Made by a program: the position numbers and the translations under genes. Shown piece after piece: positions 19,701 through 36,300 of a stretch of 64,000 nt of DNA. A model generated the notes under the pieces. The model was not told the origin of the DNA and made no database searches. It saw only the letters and a list, made by a program, of their open reading frames with translations. Each line of letters begins with the position of its first letter. Position 1 is the first letter of the stretch. This stretch comes from Botryococcus braunii (Eukaryota > Chlorophyta > Trebouxiophyceae). The DNA is taken from positions 16,001 through 80,000 of the forward strand of contig KV908451.1 of NCBI GenBank assembly GCA_002005505.1, in the 5' to 3' direction.

Positions 19701-21893
19701 TCTGCACCAGCCAAACATGATTGTGAGCGGGAGACAGGATCTGCATCCTTGACTCCATGTAAGGGACGAGAGGAGGAGGTGAATCAGGAGCACAGACATT
19801 GTGGAGACAGACCAAATTACAAGTGCTCACTGAGAGGTACCTGTGCCTGGGAGAGTGATGTCAGAGATGTGAGGTCACTCCCAACAGTGACATGCAGTCG
19901 GTCTGAGAGGCATGTGGATCACATAAATCAGGGGAAGTATGCAGACACTCTGCCATATCCCGATGTTGCTTGTGAGAGACCTGAAGAGTCTGAACTCTTG
20001 CAGGCATGTCAGAGTGTGTCTGAGGAGGTGAATCGGAAGTCTGGACAATGTGAAGGGATTCCAAATTACAAAGACTGTCCGAGAGGTACCTGTGCATGGG
20101 AGGATGATGTGAGGGATGAGCAGAGTAACTTGTGCAAAGCCAAGTGTGAGTCCAAGCGAGAGCGTGCTATGAGAGAGCATTCTACTTCTACTGGAGAGCC
20201 TGTGATGTGTAACTCAGCGAGTGTCAGTGGAAGAGTAGTGGGTTCTGGACAAAGTGAGAGAAAATCAGGCAATTCAGAGGAAAAGCACACAGGTGTCAGA
20301 TTTGGGAAAATTCACGTTCCCTCTAATTTGAGAGAAGCACAGATGTCTCCCCAGTGGGAATACTGGAAGGCAGCTATGCAGGAAGAGCAAAATTCTCTAG
20401 ATACTCATGAGGTCATGGAGTATGTTCCGAGACCTCGTGGACATAAGGTTATTCCAGTTCACTGGATATTTTCAGTGAAAATGGATGCACATGGCAATGT
20501 TGTGAGATTCAAGGCCAGATTAGTGGCACAGGGATGCAGACAAATCCCTGGAGTGGATGTGATGGAGGTCTTTGCTCCTACTAGTAGCTATGGAGCTAGA
20601 AGAGCTCTGCTTGCTGTTGCTGCAAGAGAGGGCTGTGAAATTCATCAGGTGGACGTTAAGACCGCCTTTCTGAATGGTGAGCTCGAGGAGGAAGTATATG
20701 TAACGCAACCTCCTGGCTTTGAGAATGGTGATAAGAATATTGTGTGCCGATTGAGAAAGGCGTTGTATGGCCTGAAGCAGGCTCCACGTGCCTGGCACAA
20801 AACCCTGAATGACAAACTTGAAGTCATGGGGTATGAGGTGTGCAAGAGTGATGCGGGAGTGTATGTGAGATGCTCTACTGATGGAGGAAAGTCCTATGTG
20901 CTGATCTATGTTGATGATCTTCTGATAGTTTCCAAGGGCATGTCAGAAATCGAGAGAGTGAAGGGACTTCTCAAGAAAGAATTCACCATCCATGATCTTG
21001 GGGAAGTGAAGGATTTCTTGGGATGTCAAGTGATGAGAGATAGAGATAAAGGGCTGATCACCCTGAGTTGCATCCCTAAAATCGATGCACTTGTAGAGAA
21101 ATTTGGCTTGGATCTTGAGTCAGTGGGACCTGATACTCCCATGACAAAAGATTTCGTAATGTCCCAAAGGCCTGCACCGAGAGATGGGAGCGACAGCATT
21201 GGTGCTGGCAGTCCACTACCTCCAGGTCACCGTTACTGTGAGTTAGTAGGGTCTCTTCTGTATATAGCCAACACCACACGTCCCGATATAGCTCAGGCAG
21301 TAGGTGTATTGTCTCGTTATCGCATATCTCCCACCACAGCACATTGGAATGAAGCCATCCGTGTGTTGAAGTATCTGAAAGGAACCCGAGATTTGGTTCT
21401 AACTCTCGGAGGGGGGGAGATAGAGCTAGAAGGCTATGTGGATGCCGACTATGGAGGTGATCAGGATCATCGCTTCTCTACCACTGGCTTTGTCCTCACT
21501 GTGTTTGGAGGAGCAGTAGTGTGGGGAAGTAAAAAGCAATCTGCTGTTGCCACTTCAACAGTGGAGGCTGAATTCATGGCAGCAAGTGCTGTTGTGAAGG
21601 AAGCAAATTGGCTGAGAGGTTTCCTGGAGGAAATTGGAGTGTTACCGTGGATAGTGAAGATTCATTGTGACAACCAAGGGTGTATAAACCACCTGAGGAA
21701 TCCGGTGTACTCCAAACACACAAAGCATATTGCAATTAGCTGTCATTTCGCACGTGAAGCTATTGCAAAGGGGCAGGTTGAATTCAAGTACATTCAATCT
21801 GCTAGAAATGTGGCTGACATTTTTACCAAACCACTAGTTAGACAAGTGTTTCTGGGACATCGTAACTCACTGGGACTGGCCAAGTTTCTGTGA
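16533..21893 (+). CDS. Ty1/copia Gag-Pol polyprotein (copia 2), fused to LTR sequence
   Basis: One open frame of 1786 codons. The first 60 or so residues are read from the neighbouring Ty3 LTR, and copia protein begins at 16718 within Gag (LPAILEAMPGT). By comparison with copia 1, about 75 N-terminal Gag residues are missing. Domains in order: Gag core, CCHC knuckle CNYCNKKGHYWRDC (near 257), protease WLVDSGASVHLV (near 357), HSRMGHPG (near 509), integrase HIDTVGP and CDRGTEF (575-640) with PQQNG, a long linker (about 790-1265), reverse transcriptase VDVKTAFLNGE (near 1373) and YVDDLLIVS (near 1459), RNase H DADYGG (near 1637) and EAEFMA. All catalytic motifs after Gag are intact. The linker contains a duplicated cysteine-containing block. 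Confidence 0.92.
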   Translation: MSSNTRNDGVPTMHGVSNHHRRKVLLSFERLTTWLPRACSMAPKGVSRKCPEMLGNPRIPLQKGSLPAILEAMPGTAHDAAAMLLIYESVPEEWLGPLSNLPSAYDAYEFICRKFIGGYNIEANADWLQEMSQGMKHDETISQYVNRMINLKACLDRNNHALLDAHVATQIVQGLPDAAKEPGMITTAAAQPLEKLAGLLRNTAAAVGFDEYAPRQPRVLALGQGSSGANTPPAASAVHQQAQPTVSEAKSETKGICNYCNKKGHYWRDCRKRKRDEETQRNVVAAVQQLQGMWPQGPPHMGGPHPPAAQLAHPGLDAFPAWFQPPAPPPPPPGGMPYIISLNILKTPVRNSSLQSWLVDSGASVHLVNDVTLLHNPTVHAKPIPLHLATSDATGGIVASGSVCILSRVGVPLWIHHVQCVPSATSNILSVSAALRDGAVFRTDDVGAFTEVCGPNSWRSRISAEKGLFYIHQVVALSPSVNHRRISAAVKSKTPTQNSHNCARRYLWHSRMGHPGETWMQRLTNEDLVSGLDTSLCPCSNCPVYCEACIEGKTSRPPFGISSRPAVEPLDRVHIDTVGPIFPAAVTGERYWVTALDESSQLKAVLPVKSKDAISAAVRDLILYWQTQKKTKVKCVRCDRGTEFLNATFKEFCASQGTKLETSAPYTPQQNGAAERANRTLKERTRTLLAFAAASPTLWKEALETACTLLNMGPSTGRDRTPSELFFGYKPNVTPLRTWGCLAFVHIPDVQRSVFSPKTVPGMLTGYSASSKAYRIYVGGGIWKESRDVVFVEHLRGASRVGMSVSSTQSTEFLCPEPSASDTPPVFPGTSPGTTNISLETDLDDPHSEPEYLPASSNLPTQPVTGPPSEAEPEPESRRLCDPVEMDQTLEAVQDLARGVRQDSHLRPQMERAQEVLRPTRSDCRNHQLDGLTRAQRHEQRTAAKDLLLPQEKGESREREGLTECDSLSQGPGEVQLEGDSHEGHELHVSAVRGAATCKAANGPGELSSMGGSCSVTERNVRDVTMQSSSGNPSSQSTPGRDCGGSHRSEEASYAFSAPAKHDCERETGSASLTPCKGREEEVNQEHRHCGDRPNYKCSLRGTCAWESDVRDVRSLPTVTCSRSERHVDHINQGKYADTLPYPDVACERPEESELLQACQSVSEEVNRKSGQCEGIPNYKDCPRGTCAWEDDVRDEQSNLCKAKCESKRERAMREHSTSTGEPVMCNSASVSGRVVGSGQSERKSGNSEEKHTGVRFGKIHVPSNLREAQMSPQWEYWKAAMQEEQNSLDTHEVMEYVPRPRGHKVIPVHWIFSVKMDAHGNVVRFKARLVAQGCRQIPGVDVMEVFAPTSSYGARRALLAVAAREGCEIHQVDVKTAFLNGELEEEVYVTQPPGFENGDKNIVCRLRKALYGLKQAPRAWHKTLNDKLEVMGYEVCKSDAGVYVRCSTDGGKSYVLIYVDDLLIVSKGMSEIERVKGLLKKEFTIHDLGEVKDFLGCQVMRDRDKGLITLSCIPKIDALVEKFGLDLESVGPDTPMTKDFVMSQRPAPRDGSDSIGAGSPLPPGHRYCELVGSLLYIANTTRPDIAQAVGVLSRYRISPTTAHWNEAIRVLKYLKGTRDLVLTLGGGEIELEGYVDADYGGDQDHRFSTTGFVLTVFGGAVVWGSKKQSAVATSTVEAEFMAASAVVKEANWLRGFLEEIGVLPWIVKIHCDNQGCINHLRNPVYSKHTKHIAISCHFAREAIAKGQVEFKYIQSARNVADIFTKPLVRQVFLGHRNSLGLAKFL

Positions 21894-21900
21894 GGTAAAG

Positions 21901-21911
21901 GCAAGGGGAAG
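21901..21911 (+). promoter_or_regulatory. Polypurine tract of copia 2
   Basis: GCAAGGGGAAG directly precedes TGTTGTGTTAATT, the LTR start. The same tract (GGCAAGGGGAAG) precedes the LTRs at 43962 and 49114, which places the three elements in one broader family. Confidence 0.75.
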
Positions 21912-22578
21912 TGTTGTGTTAATTAATTTTATGCCTTTCCCTCAGAGGAGTAATAATGGCAAGTCTCCGTATGAAGACAATACCAATTAGGAAAGAGAGG
22001 CAGAACCCTGAGTTCTGCCAGGCAATACATGCATTTGAACGAAGACTATCATAACGCAAGTTACAGACACGTTTGTAGAAAGGAGGCATATGGGGCAAGC
22101 ACGGATAGGGAAGGCACTTGGTTGGAACTATAGTGGCACTCCGGGTGTCTATCAATCAGTTGCTAACCAGTCCTTGACTTGTATATGTCCGTGCCTACTT
22201 AACAACGCACAAGTAGGAGGACATCGTCTAACACCCTCCGTGCCGCCACCATGCAGGTGACTTAATCCTTATTGTATTCCTGGATTTAGCACTCAGATGA
22301 ACATTGTTAGAACATGTTAGACATATAGAGTTGAGTTTAGCTCATCGGACAAAGTAATGAACACGACCTGGGTGAGAGCAGGTTAGGCGTGTTTGAACTG
22401 CGTCACCTTGTTAGGAGAGATGAGAGATATTGTAACACTTGGTTGGAACTATAGTGGCACTCCGGGTGTCTATCAATCAGTTGCTAACCAGTCCTTGACT
22501 TGTATATGTCCGTGCCTACTTAACAACGCACAAGTAGGAGGACATCGTCTAACACCCTCCGTGCCGCCACCATGCAGG
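21912..22578 (+). repeat. 3' LTR of copia 2, cut at its far end
   Basis: It starts TGTTGTGTTAATTAA and contains a 143-bp direct duplication (22115-22257 and 22436-22578, offset 321). Related LTRs at 44836 and 49114 also contain a duplicated block that ends in CAG just before the last 25 bases or so. Here LINE sequence replaces those final bases. Confidence 0.75.
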
Positions 22579-24424
22579 ATACGCCAAGCCCAGAATATTT
22601 CACATTCCCCCTGCCTTCAATGTGTCTCGGGTCGTCCCTGTGTTTAAACCCGGGGCCAAGGACGTATTGGATACGGCAAATTACCGCCCTCTTGCTGTCC
22701 CTGAACCCTTCATGCGGTTGTATGCCACTCTCTTGAACACTAGGCTTATTCAGCATGTGGAATCCCAGGGGTTGCGCTGTCAAGCCCAAACTGGCTTCCA
22801 CCCAGGTTTTTCCACCTTGCATCAGCTCTTTGCGGTTCAGCACTTCATTGACCTTGCTACGCCAGAGCACCCCTTATTTTTATGCTCTTTAGATTTGAGT
22901 AAAGCCTATGATCGGGTTCCTCGTCCCCTTCTTTGGGAGGCCTTATCTCGGGTGGGGGTACCTGCCCAATTTCGGGCTGCTGTGCAATCTTTGTATGACG
23001 ATGCCCTAGTTACCTTATGTGCAGGGGGGACGTCCGGGGCGCTCGTGATGCCTCGGGTCGGTATCCTCCAGGGGTCCCCTATTAGTCCTACTCTGTTTGG
23101 TATCTTCTCGGATGGTCTCATTCGCTATGTTGAAGCTCGGTGTCCGGGTGTTGGGCCCGCCACCCGGGATGGTCGTTCTGTCCCTATTCAAGGCTATGCC
23201 GATGACTACAAGCTTCTGGCCAAGTCCCGGGATGAGTTGCAGGCTCACCTTCTCCCCGCTACTTCGGAGTGGTGCCAGTTAACGCGTATGCGGGTGAATG
23301 TCCCCAAGTCGCATTTCATGGTCTTCCCTCACTCGCAGGAAGCCCCCACCCCCGTTACGTATGATGGTCAACCCCTGCCTCGGGTGACCCAGGCTCGTCA
23401 TTTAGGAGTCATCCTTTCTACGACTTCCGGTATTGGGGCTACCTTTGGCCACTTACGTGGCAAGATGTGGGGTGCCTGGTCTACTATTTTCACACGCTAT
23501 GGCAATCTTAAATGCGCCACTTCGATTGGTCTTCTTGTGCGTCTCTTCTTGACGTGTGTGGTTCCTGCTTGTTCATATGGGTGTGAGGTATGGAGTCTCC
23601 GGGGGTTTTCCCCCTCCTCCCCTCAGCCCTCTGCAAACACTCTAGAAAAGGATTTTCTTACTATGCTCCGGATGATCCTTGGGGTTCGTCCCACTGTCCA
23701 TACTGATGTGCTCCTTGCCGAGGTAGGCGTTTGGCCCCTTCAGCATATTTGGTTCAAGCGGGTGGTCACCTTTTGGAACTCTCTGGCAGCTCTCCCCGCA
23801 GACCACTTGTATGCCCGCATTCATAGGGACTCTTGCTACTACGGGGTTACGGCTCGTCCTCCGTCCTGGGCGGCTTCTTTTATGTCCGCCCTTCGACGCT
23901 TAGGGTACCCCTATGAGGTTGATTGTCAGCGCCCCCATCCTGTAGACATGGATACCTTTTTAGCCCTAGTTAGGCAGGCTAATACCCTCGATGTGCCTTC
24001 CCTCCATGTTTCCCCCCGGTTGGCCCCTACGGATCCTCAGCTATGTACGTATGTGCGGTGGTTTGCGCGCCCTACTAAGGCTCAGCGCTCCCGCCTTTTT
24101 TATCTCTCTCTTGATGTTTCCAAGGTTCGGCTCTTCCTCAGGTTTCGTCTTGGTGTTCATGGCCTTCCTATTGATCTGGGCCGCCGGCAGCGGCTTCCGC
24201 GGCTTCAGCGCGTGTGTGATATGTGTGGTTCCGCTGTGGGTGATGAACACCACTTTGTTTTTCACTGTCCCGCCCTTGCGCCTGTGCGGGACAGTTACCC
24301 CCAGTTGTTTGCTCGCCCCTCACGGTCTCTTCGGCAGTTTATTTGGCAGGCTGATTTGCGTGCGGTTGTATCGTTCATCTCGGATGCCTTCCAGGCTCGT
24401 GTTGACTTACGCCGGACGCGGTGA
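22578..24424 (+). pseudogene. 5'-truncated LINE reverse transcriptase
   Basis: This is the C-terminal two-thirds of a non-LTR retrotransposon ORF2. The frame is open from the junction with the copia LTR, with no proper start codon. Motifs: [12 protein letters not shown] and NYRPLAV (RT 0/1), [25 protein letters not shown] (catalytic D), [20 protein letters not shown] (the YADD active site), then a thumb/connection region. A CCHC-type motif, [18 protein letters not shown], sits near the C-terminus. The frame ends normally at 24424. The N-terminal endonuclease is missing, as expected for a 5'-truncated insertion. RT itself looks uninterrupted. Confidence 0.9.
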
Positions 24425-24603
24425 CTTGGCCGCAGCCACGTGTGTGGCTGCCCCTCCCCCATTTATTCCCCATTTCCCCATTTCGTTTACGCCGTTGCGT
24501 GTCTAGTCTTTGGTTGGCTACCTCGGGTGGCCCGCTTTTCTTTATTTCGTGCTAGCGTGTGTTGTGGACATCTTATCATGCCCTCGTGGCTGGACAGATG
24601 TAA
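24425..24603 (+). other. LINE 3' untranslated region
   Basis: A pyrimidine-rich 3' flank of the LINE. The element probably ends near the TGTAA at 24599-24603, just before a repeated block, but no poly(A) tail or target duplication confirms the end. Confidence 0.45.
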
Positions 24604-24903
24604 CTTCTTCTTCTTTTACAAGAGTGGAGTAAAAAAGACCAGCCCAATGTTCAGGGCCCAATGTTCAGGGGGGTGGTATCAAACTGAGAATGAAGTGTTG
24701 AAAAACACTGGAAATTCCGCAAAGGCTGGACGCTGAAAGTGGCGAAGCTGCCAGCCCCGCTTAAAGACTGGCCAGGCGAAGGCAAATCTGAGAAAAAAAG
24801 ATAAAATCAATACTATGGGTGACGAAACAGATTTTCTTTCTTTCTTTCTTTCCTTCTTCTGCTTTTGCAAGAGTGGAGTAAAAAAGACCAGCCCAATGTT
24901 CAG
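24604..24903. repeat. Two about 51-bp direct repeats flanking a 200-bp segment
   Basis: 24604-24655 recurs at 24853-24903 (core CAAGAGTGGAGTAAAAAAGA). Between the copies lies a 200-bp non-coding segment ending in a short TTTC repeat. The right copy abuts the 3' end of the minus-strand non-LTR fragment. Confidence 0.7.
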
Positions 24904-24935
24904 GGACCCAAACCCCCAATGTGTCAAGCTATGAG

Positions 24936-25703
24936 TCACACCCGGCGAGCGGCCAGCTGGCGACCCACAGCCGCCGCAATGATGAAACTGACCCGACGAA
25001 TGACAAAATATCCCTCCACATCTTCTTGAGCAATGATGGCTTGGTTCAAAAGCCCCTGGAGCCTCTGCAACAAGGCCAGCGCATCAGCATGCAACCCTCC
25101 CAATGTTTCAAAAGCGAAGGCTTGGAAAGCCACAGGCGGCTGCTGACGCGACAACAAGACAGCATAGCGGGTCTGCTTGTCTTGGGCAGCGCGCGCGGCG
25201 GCCCCACCCGGCACGAAGTGCAGCAAGTTGGCAACTGTGAGTGGGGAAGAGCCAACGATGTCGATATAAAGGTCACGCCCCTCCTCCCACGCATGGAGGC
25301 GGAGGTCTGCGCGACGGCGCTCCTGGCCAGGGACAGGGGTGGGAAAGGCGGGTTCCCGGGTGACCCGCTGACGAGCTGAGGTAAGGACAGCGTCCAGGCC
25401 GTTACGAACGGAGTAATGTCGGCCGACAATGGCAACATCCCCCCTGAGGTGCAGTGGACCGCGTGGTCGCCCCAGACATCCAACTCCCTCAAGCAGCACG
25501 GGCATTGGGAGCCAGGGTGGAAAATGGGGATCAAGAGCTGGTATTGAAGGCGGCAGCGGAACGACTCTGGGGGCATGGTTTCTTCTTCTATGGCTTCGTG
25601 AATCTCGAGCATAAACTGCCTTCCCGGAACCAATGGGGTAGTAATCGGGAGTCGGGAGCGCGTAAAGATTTCTGCACCGAAACGAACTCCACCACCTCTT
25701 CAA
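24936..25703 (-). pseudogene. C-terminal fragment of a second non-LTR retroelement, frameshifted
   Basis: The minus strand first encodes a zinc-finger-like segment, CPCCLRELDVWGDHAVHC, near 25500. After a frameshift around 25430 it continues with RRADLRLHAWEEGRDLYIDI, VGSSPL, VPGGAAARAAQ, FAFETLGGLHADALALLQRL and RRVSFIIAAAVGRQLAARRV, then a stop. This finger followed by a D..(20-25)..D-x-x core resembles the C-terminus of algal and plant reverse-transcriptase proteins. My reading of it as a restriction-like endonuclease is inference. No reverse transcriptase domain precedes it here. A shorter decayed copy of its last segment is at 42760-42880. Confidence 0.65.
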
Positions 25704-27181
25704 CAGATCCGGCCCAGTTTGGTGTGGCTGACTGATGAAGAGGAACTTGTTGTTCCAGTCCTCTTAGACCCGTTTGTAAAAGCAAGACCGCTCGTTGCTC
25801 CTCCAGTGTCAGGGGTTCCCTGCATGTAGTAGGGCAACGGCCTGAAAACCGCAGGGAAGCCGTTCTCCTACAAATAGGGTGTGTCCAGTGTGTTAATTGC
25901 AAGGTCTTCTCTTGGCAACGCTCAGTGTAGAATATTTGGGTCCGTCTGTTTGAGCGTCGCTCCGGCAGCGTTTGATGCGGCGGGATATGGATTAAGGAGT
26001 TCAATTTTCTAGCGGTGGTAGCTTGCCCATACATTTGGGGTGTGGGATGCTGAAGCAGATGTTCAGAGGGGCCTTCGGAAGGCATCCTCCTGACCCTAGT
26101 AGGAATGGAGGCCAACCTGCTCCTAGTGAAACACCCAGTTCCCAAAGACTCCCAGCAAAGGAGGTTCCGGTTGAGGAGGAAGCTGCAGAACAAGTTGCTG
26201 TGTGAGGAACCCGTCCATGCTTGCATGGATTATTCCTACATGATTTTCTGTTTTTTTGAGTCAGCTGAGTGCCTTGTACAACCTGTGCAAGAGTAACTCT
26301 TCCAAAGTAAGCCTTGGAGGGTATATATACTGGTTACACACAAATCAACATTTACAATGTGAAGTGGAGGGGGTTGCTCTTGTTGTCAAGCACTGTTCTG
26401 TTATTCTGCCGGTGCTTTCCTAGGACCTAGAGCATTTTGATAAAGGACTTGAGGGGATTGTAGTGTTGCTCTTATCGTTACCATTTAGTTAGATTATGCG
26501 TTAGGCCGGAACAAATCAAGGACGGAATTTGTTGCTGGTGTTTTTGCACATCCTCGCTGATTTTTAGGGATTTGGCATAGGTACGATTCCACGAGAGGTT
26601 CTGGAGGGGCTGGACAGACTGGCAGGGCTCCTGCATCGTTCTACTGGTAGCCCATTTCTTGCCCCCTGCCTACCCTGCCAGTGTTTGTATTGACCTTTCT
26701 TGTGATAGCATGGCAATTTTGTGTGAGGACATGGGTTATTGCAGCGCTGAAAGAGCGCTTGATTTTGCCCCTTCTTCAGCATCTGCTTCACCTGTGATGC
26801 TATCACAAGGGGAAGTTCTTGAGATAAACCCCAAGTGTGGGATGTGATTGGACTGATCTCCTTAGAAAGATTTGGCTTCTGAGTTCAGTGACAAATAAGA
26901 CAGCCACGGCCAACTTCTTCAGAAATTATTCTGGGGTAGACCACAGCAGACCAGAGCGTGGCCTCAATCTATCGTGCGCCTTTCGTTTGTGGTTCAAGGT
27001 GTTCAAGGTCTTCAATTTAGTTGGTGGTCACTTCCTCAACTTCAGGTGAATCACCATTGGTGATTTGAGAAGGGGCTCTTAAGAAAACAGCAGATGGTTG
27101 GACAAGTCTAAATTAGTGTAAGATTCCTGTCGCCCTTCTGTTAATTGCTGCTTGGTAAGCGTTTTGGCTTGGCTTGCGCAG
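25704..27181. other. Region before the U-box exon; nothing firmly identified
   Basis: No protein domain is recognisable on either strand. The upstream exon or exons of the U-box gene must lie in or beyond this stretch, since the exon at 27182 starts inside a codon. A possible exon at about 26663-26847 cannot be confirmed. Confidence 0.5.
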
Positions 27182-32572
<5,391 letters not shown>

Positions 32573-33257
32573 AAGGGTCAAGTGTCCATTTGTGTTCAAA
32601 GTTGATGACTGCAAAGCATACCAGGACTGGGACAGTGGATATTTTGCACGAGTCAACGCTTCAAAAGGGAAAGGCGTCGAGTCGCCAATCGTCGCCAAGT
32701 ATTCTTACCTACTGTTAAAGTGATATTTTCGGATAGAAGTTGTTTTGCCTAATATTAAACATTTGTCTTTGTTTCACGCTTCTCAGCGGAAGCAATCAGA
32801 TTCCCCTGTGTGTTTGGAAACTTCTTGGCCTCAGACCAAGTTTGATGGTAGGTCTTGCTGTCATGTGATTGGGATATATGCATGGGGTCTCGGTCTTTAC
32901 AGGTGCCCCAGGGGCCCATCCTGTTGCATACCATTTGACAAAATGGCATTCGATCAAAAGGGGTCCACCACTTGTCCTCTTGTAAGTATTGTGAGGGTCG
33001 AGGGTAACCGTCCCTGTGTCTGTGGGCTATCCATCTCAATCGTTAATGGTATGGAGTGGATTTAAACATCAATTGTGTCATAATATCTGCTAGTTTGCAG
33101 GTTGCGGTAGCATCCTGGATCTTGGCACGTGATTGTTTTCGTAGATCTGAGGCTGTGGGAGTCAACAGGCAGTCTCTCCGCACCGCATTGCAGAATGTAC
33201 AATGTTAGAACCGGCCTTGGGCCGTGGGTGTGTGGGATGGGGGTGTGTGTGTGTGTG

Positions 33258-33332
<75 letters not shown>

Positions 33333-36300
33333 TTTTTGTTTTTTTTTTTTTTTTTGGGGGGGGGTGCCAAGAGAGGAGAGCCTTTTCTGCCCAGCACTAC
33401 GTTTGCCTCGACATTAGAGGGTTTCCTTTCCAAGATGGCTCTTTGAAGAGAGTTTGTGAGCATCAATGCAGCTCTTTAGGCATACAGTCTCTCGCTTCAT
33501 CGTGTCCGTCTGACTTTCTCTGTAAACGGGGTTTTTCCAAGGACTGCAGGGCAAGCCACAATCTGATGTCCAGGAAAGATGAGATTAAAATTATTACTGC
33601 AGTCAAATGGAACCGTTTTTATTTCTGCAAGGCGGGATTGGAGTTTCAAAGTTGTGGTTTTTAGCAGTGTGCTAGAACATGCGTGGTGGATTATTGATGA
33701 GCTGTTATTTCTGTTCAACAAGTATTATCAGAGTAGACGAATCTTTCGGCGCTGCATGCATAGGTTGGGGGTTGTGCCCTTGGAGGTGCTTTGGGCGGGT
33801 TGACAGATTGATGCCGTCAGATGTTGGTAGAAGAGCATTTGCTTGCTGTGGCTGGGAAATGTTTGTGTTTGGTGCAATTCTGGAGGTTGGCTGTTGTAGA
33901 TTAGCAATATCTCGTGGTTCTTATTAGTTGTTTTGGGGGGGGGGGGGGGGCGGGCGTACTCAAAACCTTTCCAAATCAGTCTCAGGCACCGGGGCCCTGC
34001 GACTGTTATATTTCACTTTTCTCTTTAAAGCGTTGTTGAGTGTTGTTTTGCAAGCATCTGATCAAGCAGTAGCCATCCTGAACATTTAAAATTCAGCAAA
34101 AGCAGAAGAGTGGGGGGCAGCGTATGTGCATTCGGCTGTGCTTCTTAGAGTCAGCCTGTGTGTAGTATACATGAGCACTATTTTTTTATTTTTATTTCTT
34201 TTTTTTTTTTGGGGGGGGGGGGGGGGGGATTCACTCAAATAATGAAAAAATAAATACCAAAAAAAAATCAAAGTTTTTACTGAATTTGACTTGGGAGCGT
34301 AGAAGAGAAAAGATGCTTCTATCAAATCAAGTCACATTAAAGTATGACTTTTATAGTAAATTTCTAAGTGAATTCTTCCTACCTGTGACAAATTGAAAAA
34401 CCATTCGAATGGAGGTGGAGCAGAGTAAAGGTGTTTTTGTCAAATCACGTCAACTTCAGTACAGCTTTTGAGAGTAAACTTTTACGCTATTTTTTCTCAC
34501 CATTGATTAATGGAATCAACATTCTGATGGTGGTAAATATACATTGCTTAACGGAGTGTAGTGCCTCGATACTTTTCCTTACAGAACACATGGTACAACA
34601 TTCAACGAGTCCTAAAGACAACAACGTTTGCCTCTCCCACACAAAAACCTGATATCACATTCTCAGAGTGACAGATGTACATAAGGGTAAACTTTTTCAG
34701 CGAAACAAACAGCTATGCCAATCTTCAAGAGCAGTTAACCTGGTGTGCAATGACGACCAAATTGCATTTGAACTTTGCACCTTCAATTAAACTTTCCCCT
34801 TAGCCAGGGAAGACGAGCAAAAGCGGACATAAATGTCTTCATACGAAGACATGCATGCATTTATCAAAACCTCCTGATACATCGACCTATGTTCCGCACT
34901 TGATGTGCTAGACGGAACAATGCTTAGTAAATTAATGCACCAAAAAGAACGGATCGGATCGAGCACTGCAAAAAGGAGGTCTCTGTTCCATGCTGTAGAC
35001 GTTCAAAAATTTTCGACTACCATCTACCCATGAACCCTAAGCTGCAAGATTGTAGAATCGATCTGATTACTGCCTGACTTTTGCCGCCTGTCCACCATTT
35101 ACTGGGTACTCTGCTGTGATCACACTAACAGACCTTAATGCAACACTGTGGATATCAACAAAGCTACCTGGCTTTTGAGAACACGCAAGTCCAACACTTA
35201 AATTGTCTATAATGCAACCCCACTGAAAAACATTATCAATTCCAACCCTCTTCTCTTGCCACAAAACGCTAAACAGAATGAAGCACACCTTATAGCCATC
35301 CGTTCGCTGCAATCATACAACAAATCCACCTGAACCTGGCCAACATGCGATCCAGCAAGCTACTCTTCATTTGCCCACAATCACCTTCGGTTTCAAAACG
35401 CCAGCAGCCATTTGGTGAGCAACCATTGTGGATAGTTAAAAAAAGAGGGGGGGGGAACACCTGAAATGACGAATGACACAAAACCTGCGAGATCTGGCAG
35501 TAGCAAAAAGTCTTAATGCATGATATGGACCCAAGCAATGCTGTTCCCGATGCAAGCAAGCTCTGCAATCTCACGAACAATGCGGAGAAACCTATGATAC
35601 TTCACCTGCTTGGGTTCAAAAATCCTGACCCCATGTCGGTTGGGACCTTTAGTCCGAAACAAATCCCACAAAATTCGTTCGAACCCCTCTAAAACCTGCA
35701 ACAACATTAATGTTTCACACGTGGCGAATCTTCTGCAATACTGTGGCACTGTCGTGAGACCCTCCAAGAAAAGTGCTCCTTCGCAGATATCCCTGCTGTA
35801 GCTGATATTGCTGATTGCAATTCTCAACAAGAACAACTCATCTCGAAGTTTGATGCACTGGAGTCCAATACCCATCCACCCCCCCCCCCACCCCCAAAAA
35901 AAAAAACACAAAAAACCCAAACACGGATACATTCGACCACCAAAAACGGGGGAACCCACCCAGCAGCCGCATATGATACATGCAAGCCGGATGTTTGCAT
36001 GCAAAACACCTCCGATCACTTCTTCCACTACTGTCTCTGCTCCTCACATGAAGAGCTGATTGCCTAATAAAACTCCGGGAAGACACAGGAAAGGGTATGA
36101 CAAACCTCCCTAACAAAAAGAATTACGTACACGGCACCAAAAGGCCTGCCTGATGGCCTACCTAACAAAAGGTATCCAAGCTCTTCTACCAGGTTTTTCT
36201 CCGCCGCATCGCAGCAGATACACTTGTTGACAGCAACAAGCACTACAGGCAGGCATCATCAGCCTTTCAACTTTCTACACCAAAGAAACTTGCCAAACTT

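Larger units (their letters stand above)
16718..22578 (+). mobile_element. 5'-truncated copia retrotransposon (copia 2)
   Basis: It comprises the copia coding region from mid-Gag, a polypurine tract and most of one 3' LTR. The 5' LTR, primer-binding site and Gag N-terminus are absent. On the left it abuts the end of the Ty3 LTR at 16717. On the right its LTR is cut by a LINE at about 22578. Confidence 0.85.

Noticed and set aside
27148..27181. A 27-base intron (GTAAGC to GCAG) directly before the U-box exon
   Set aside because: Far too short for a spliceosomal intron in this lineage. The upstream exon is more likely further away.
35513..36028. A 171-codon minus-strand frame between the WD40 and CIPK genes
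   Set aside because: No recognisable motif and no splice-linked neighbours. It contains a G-run artefact.
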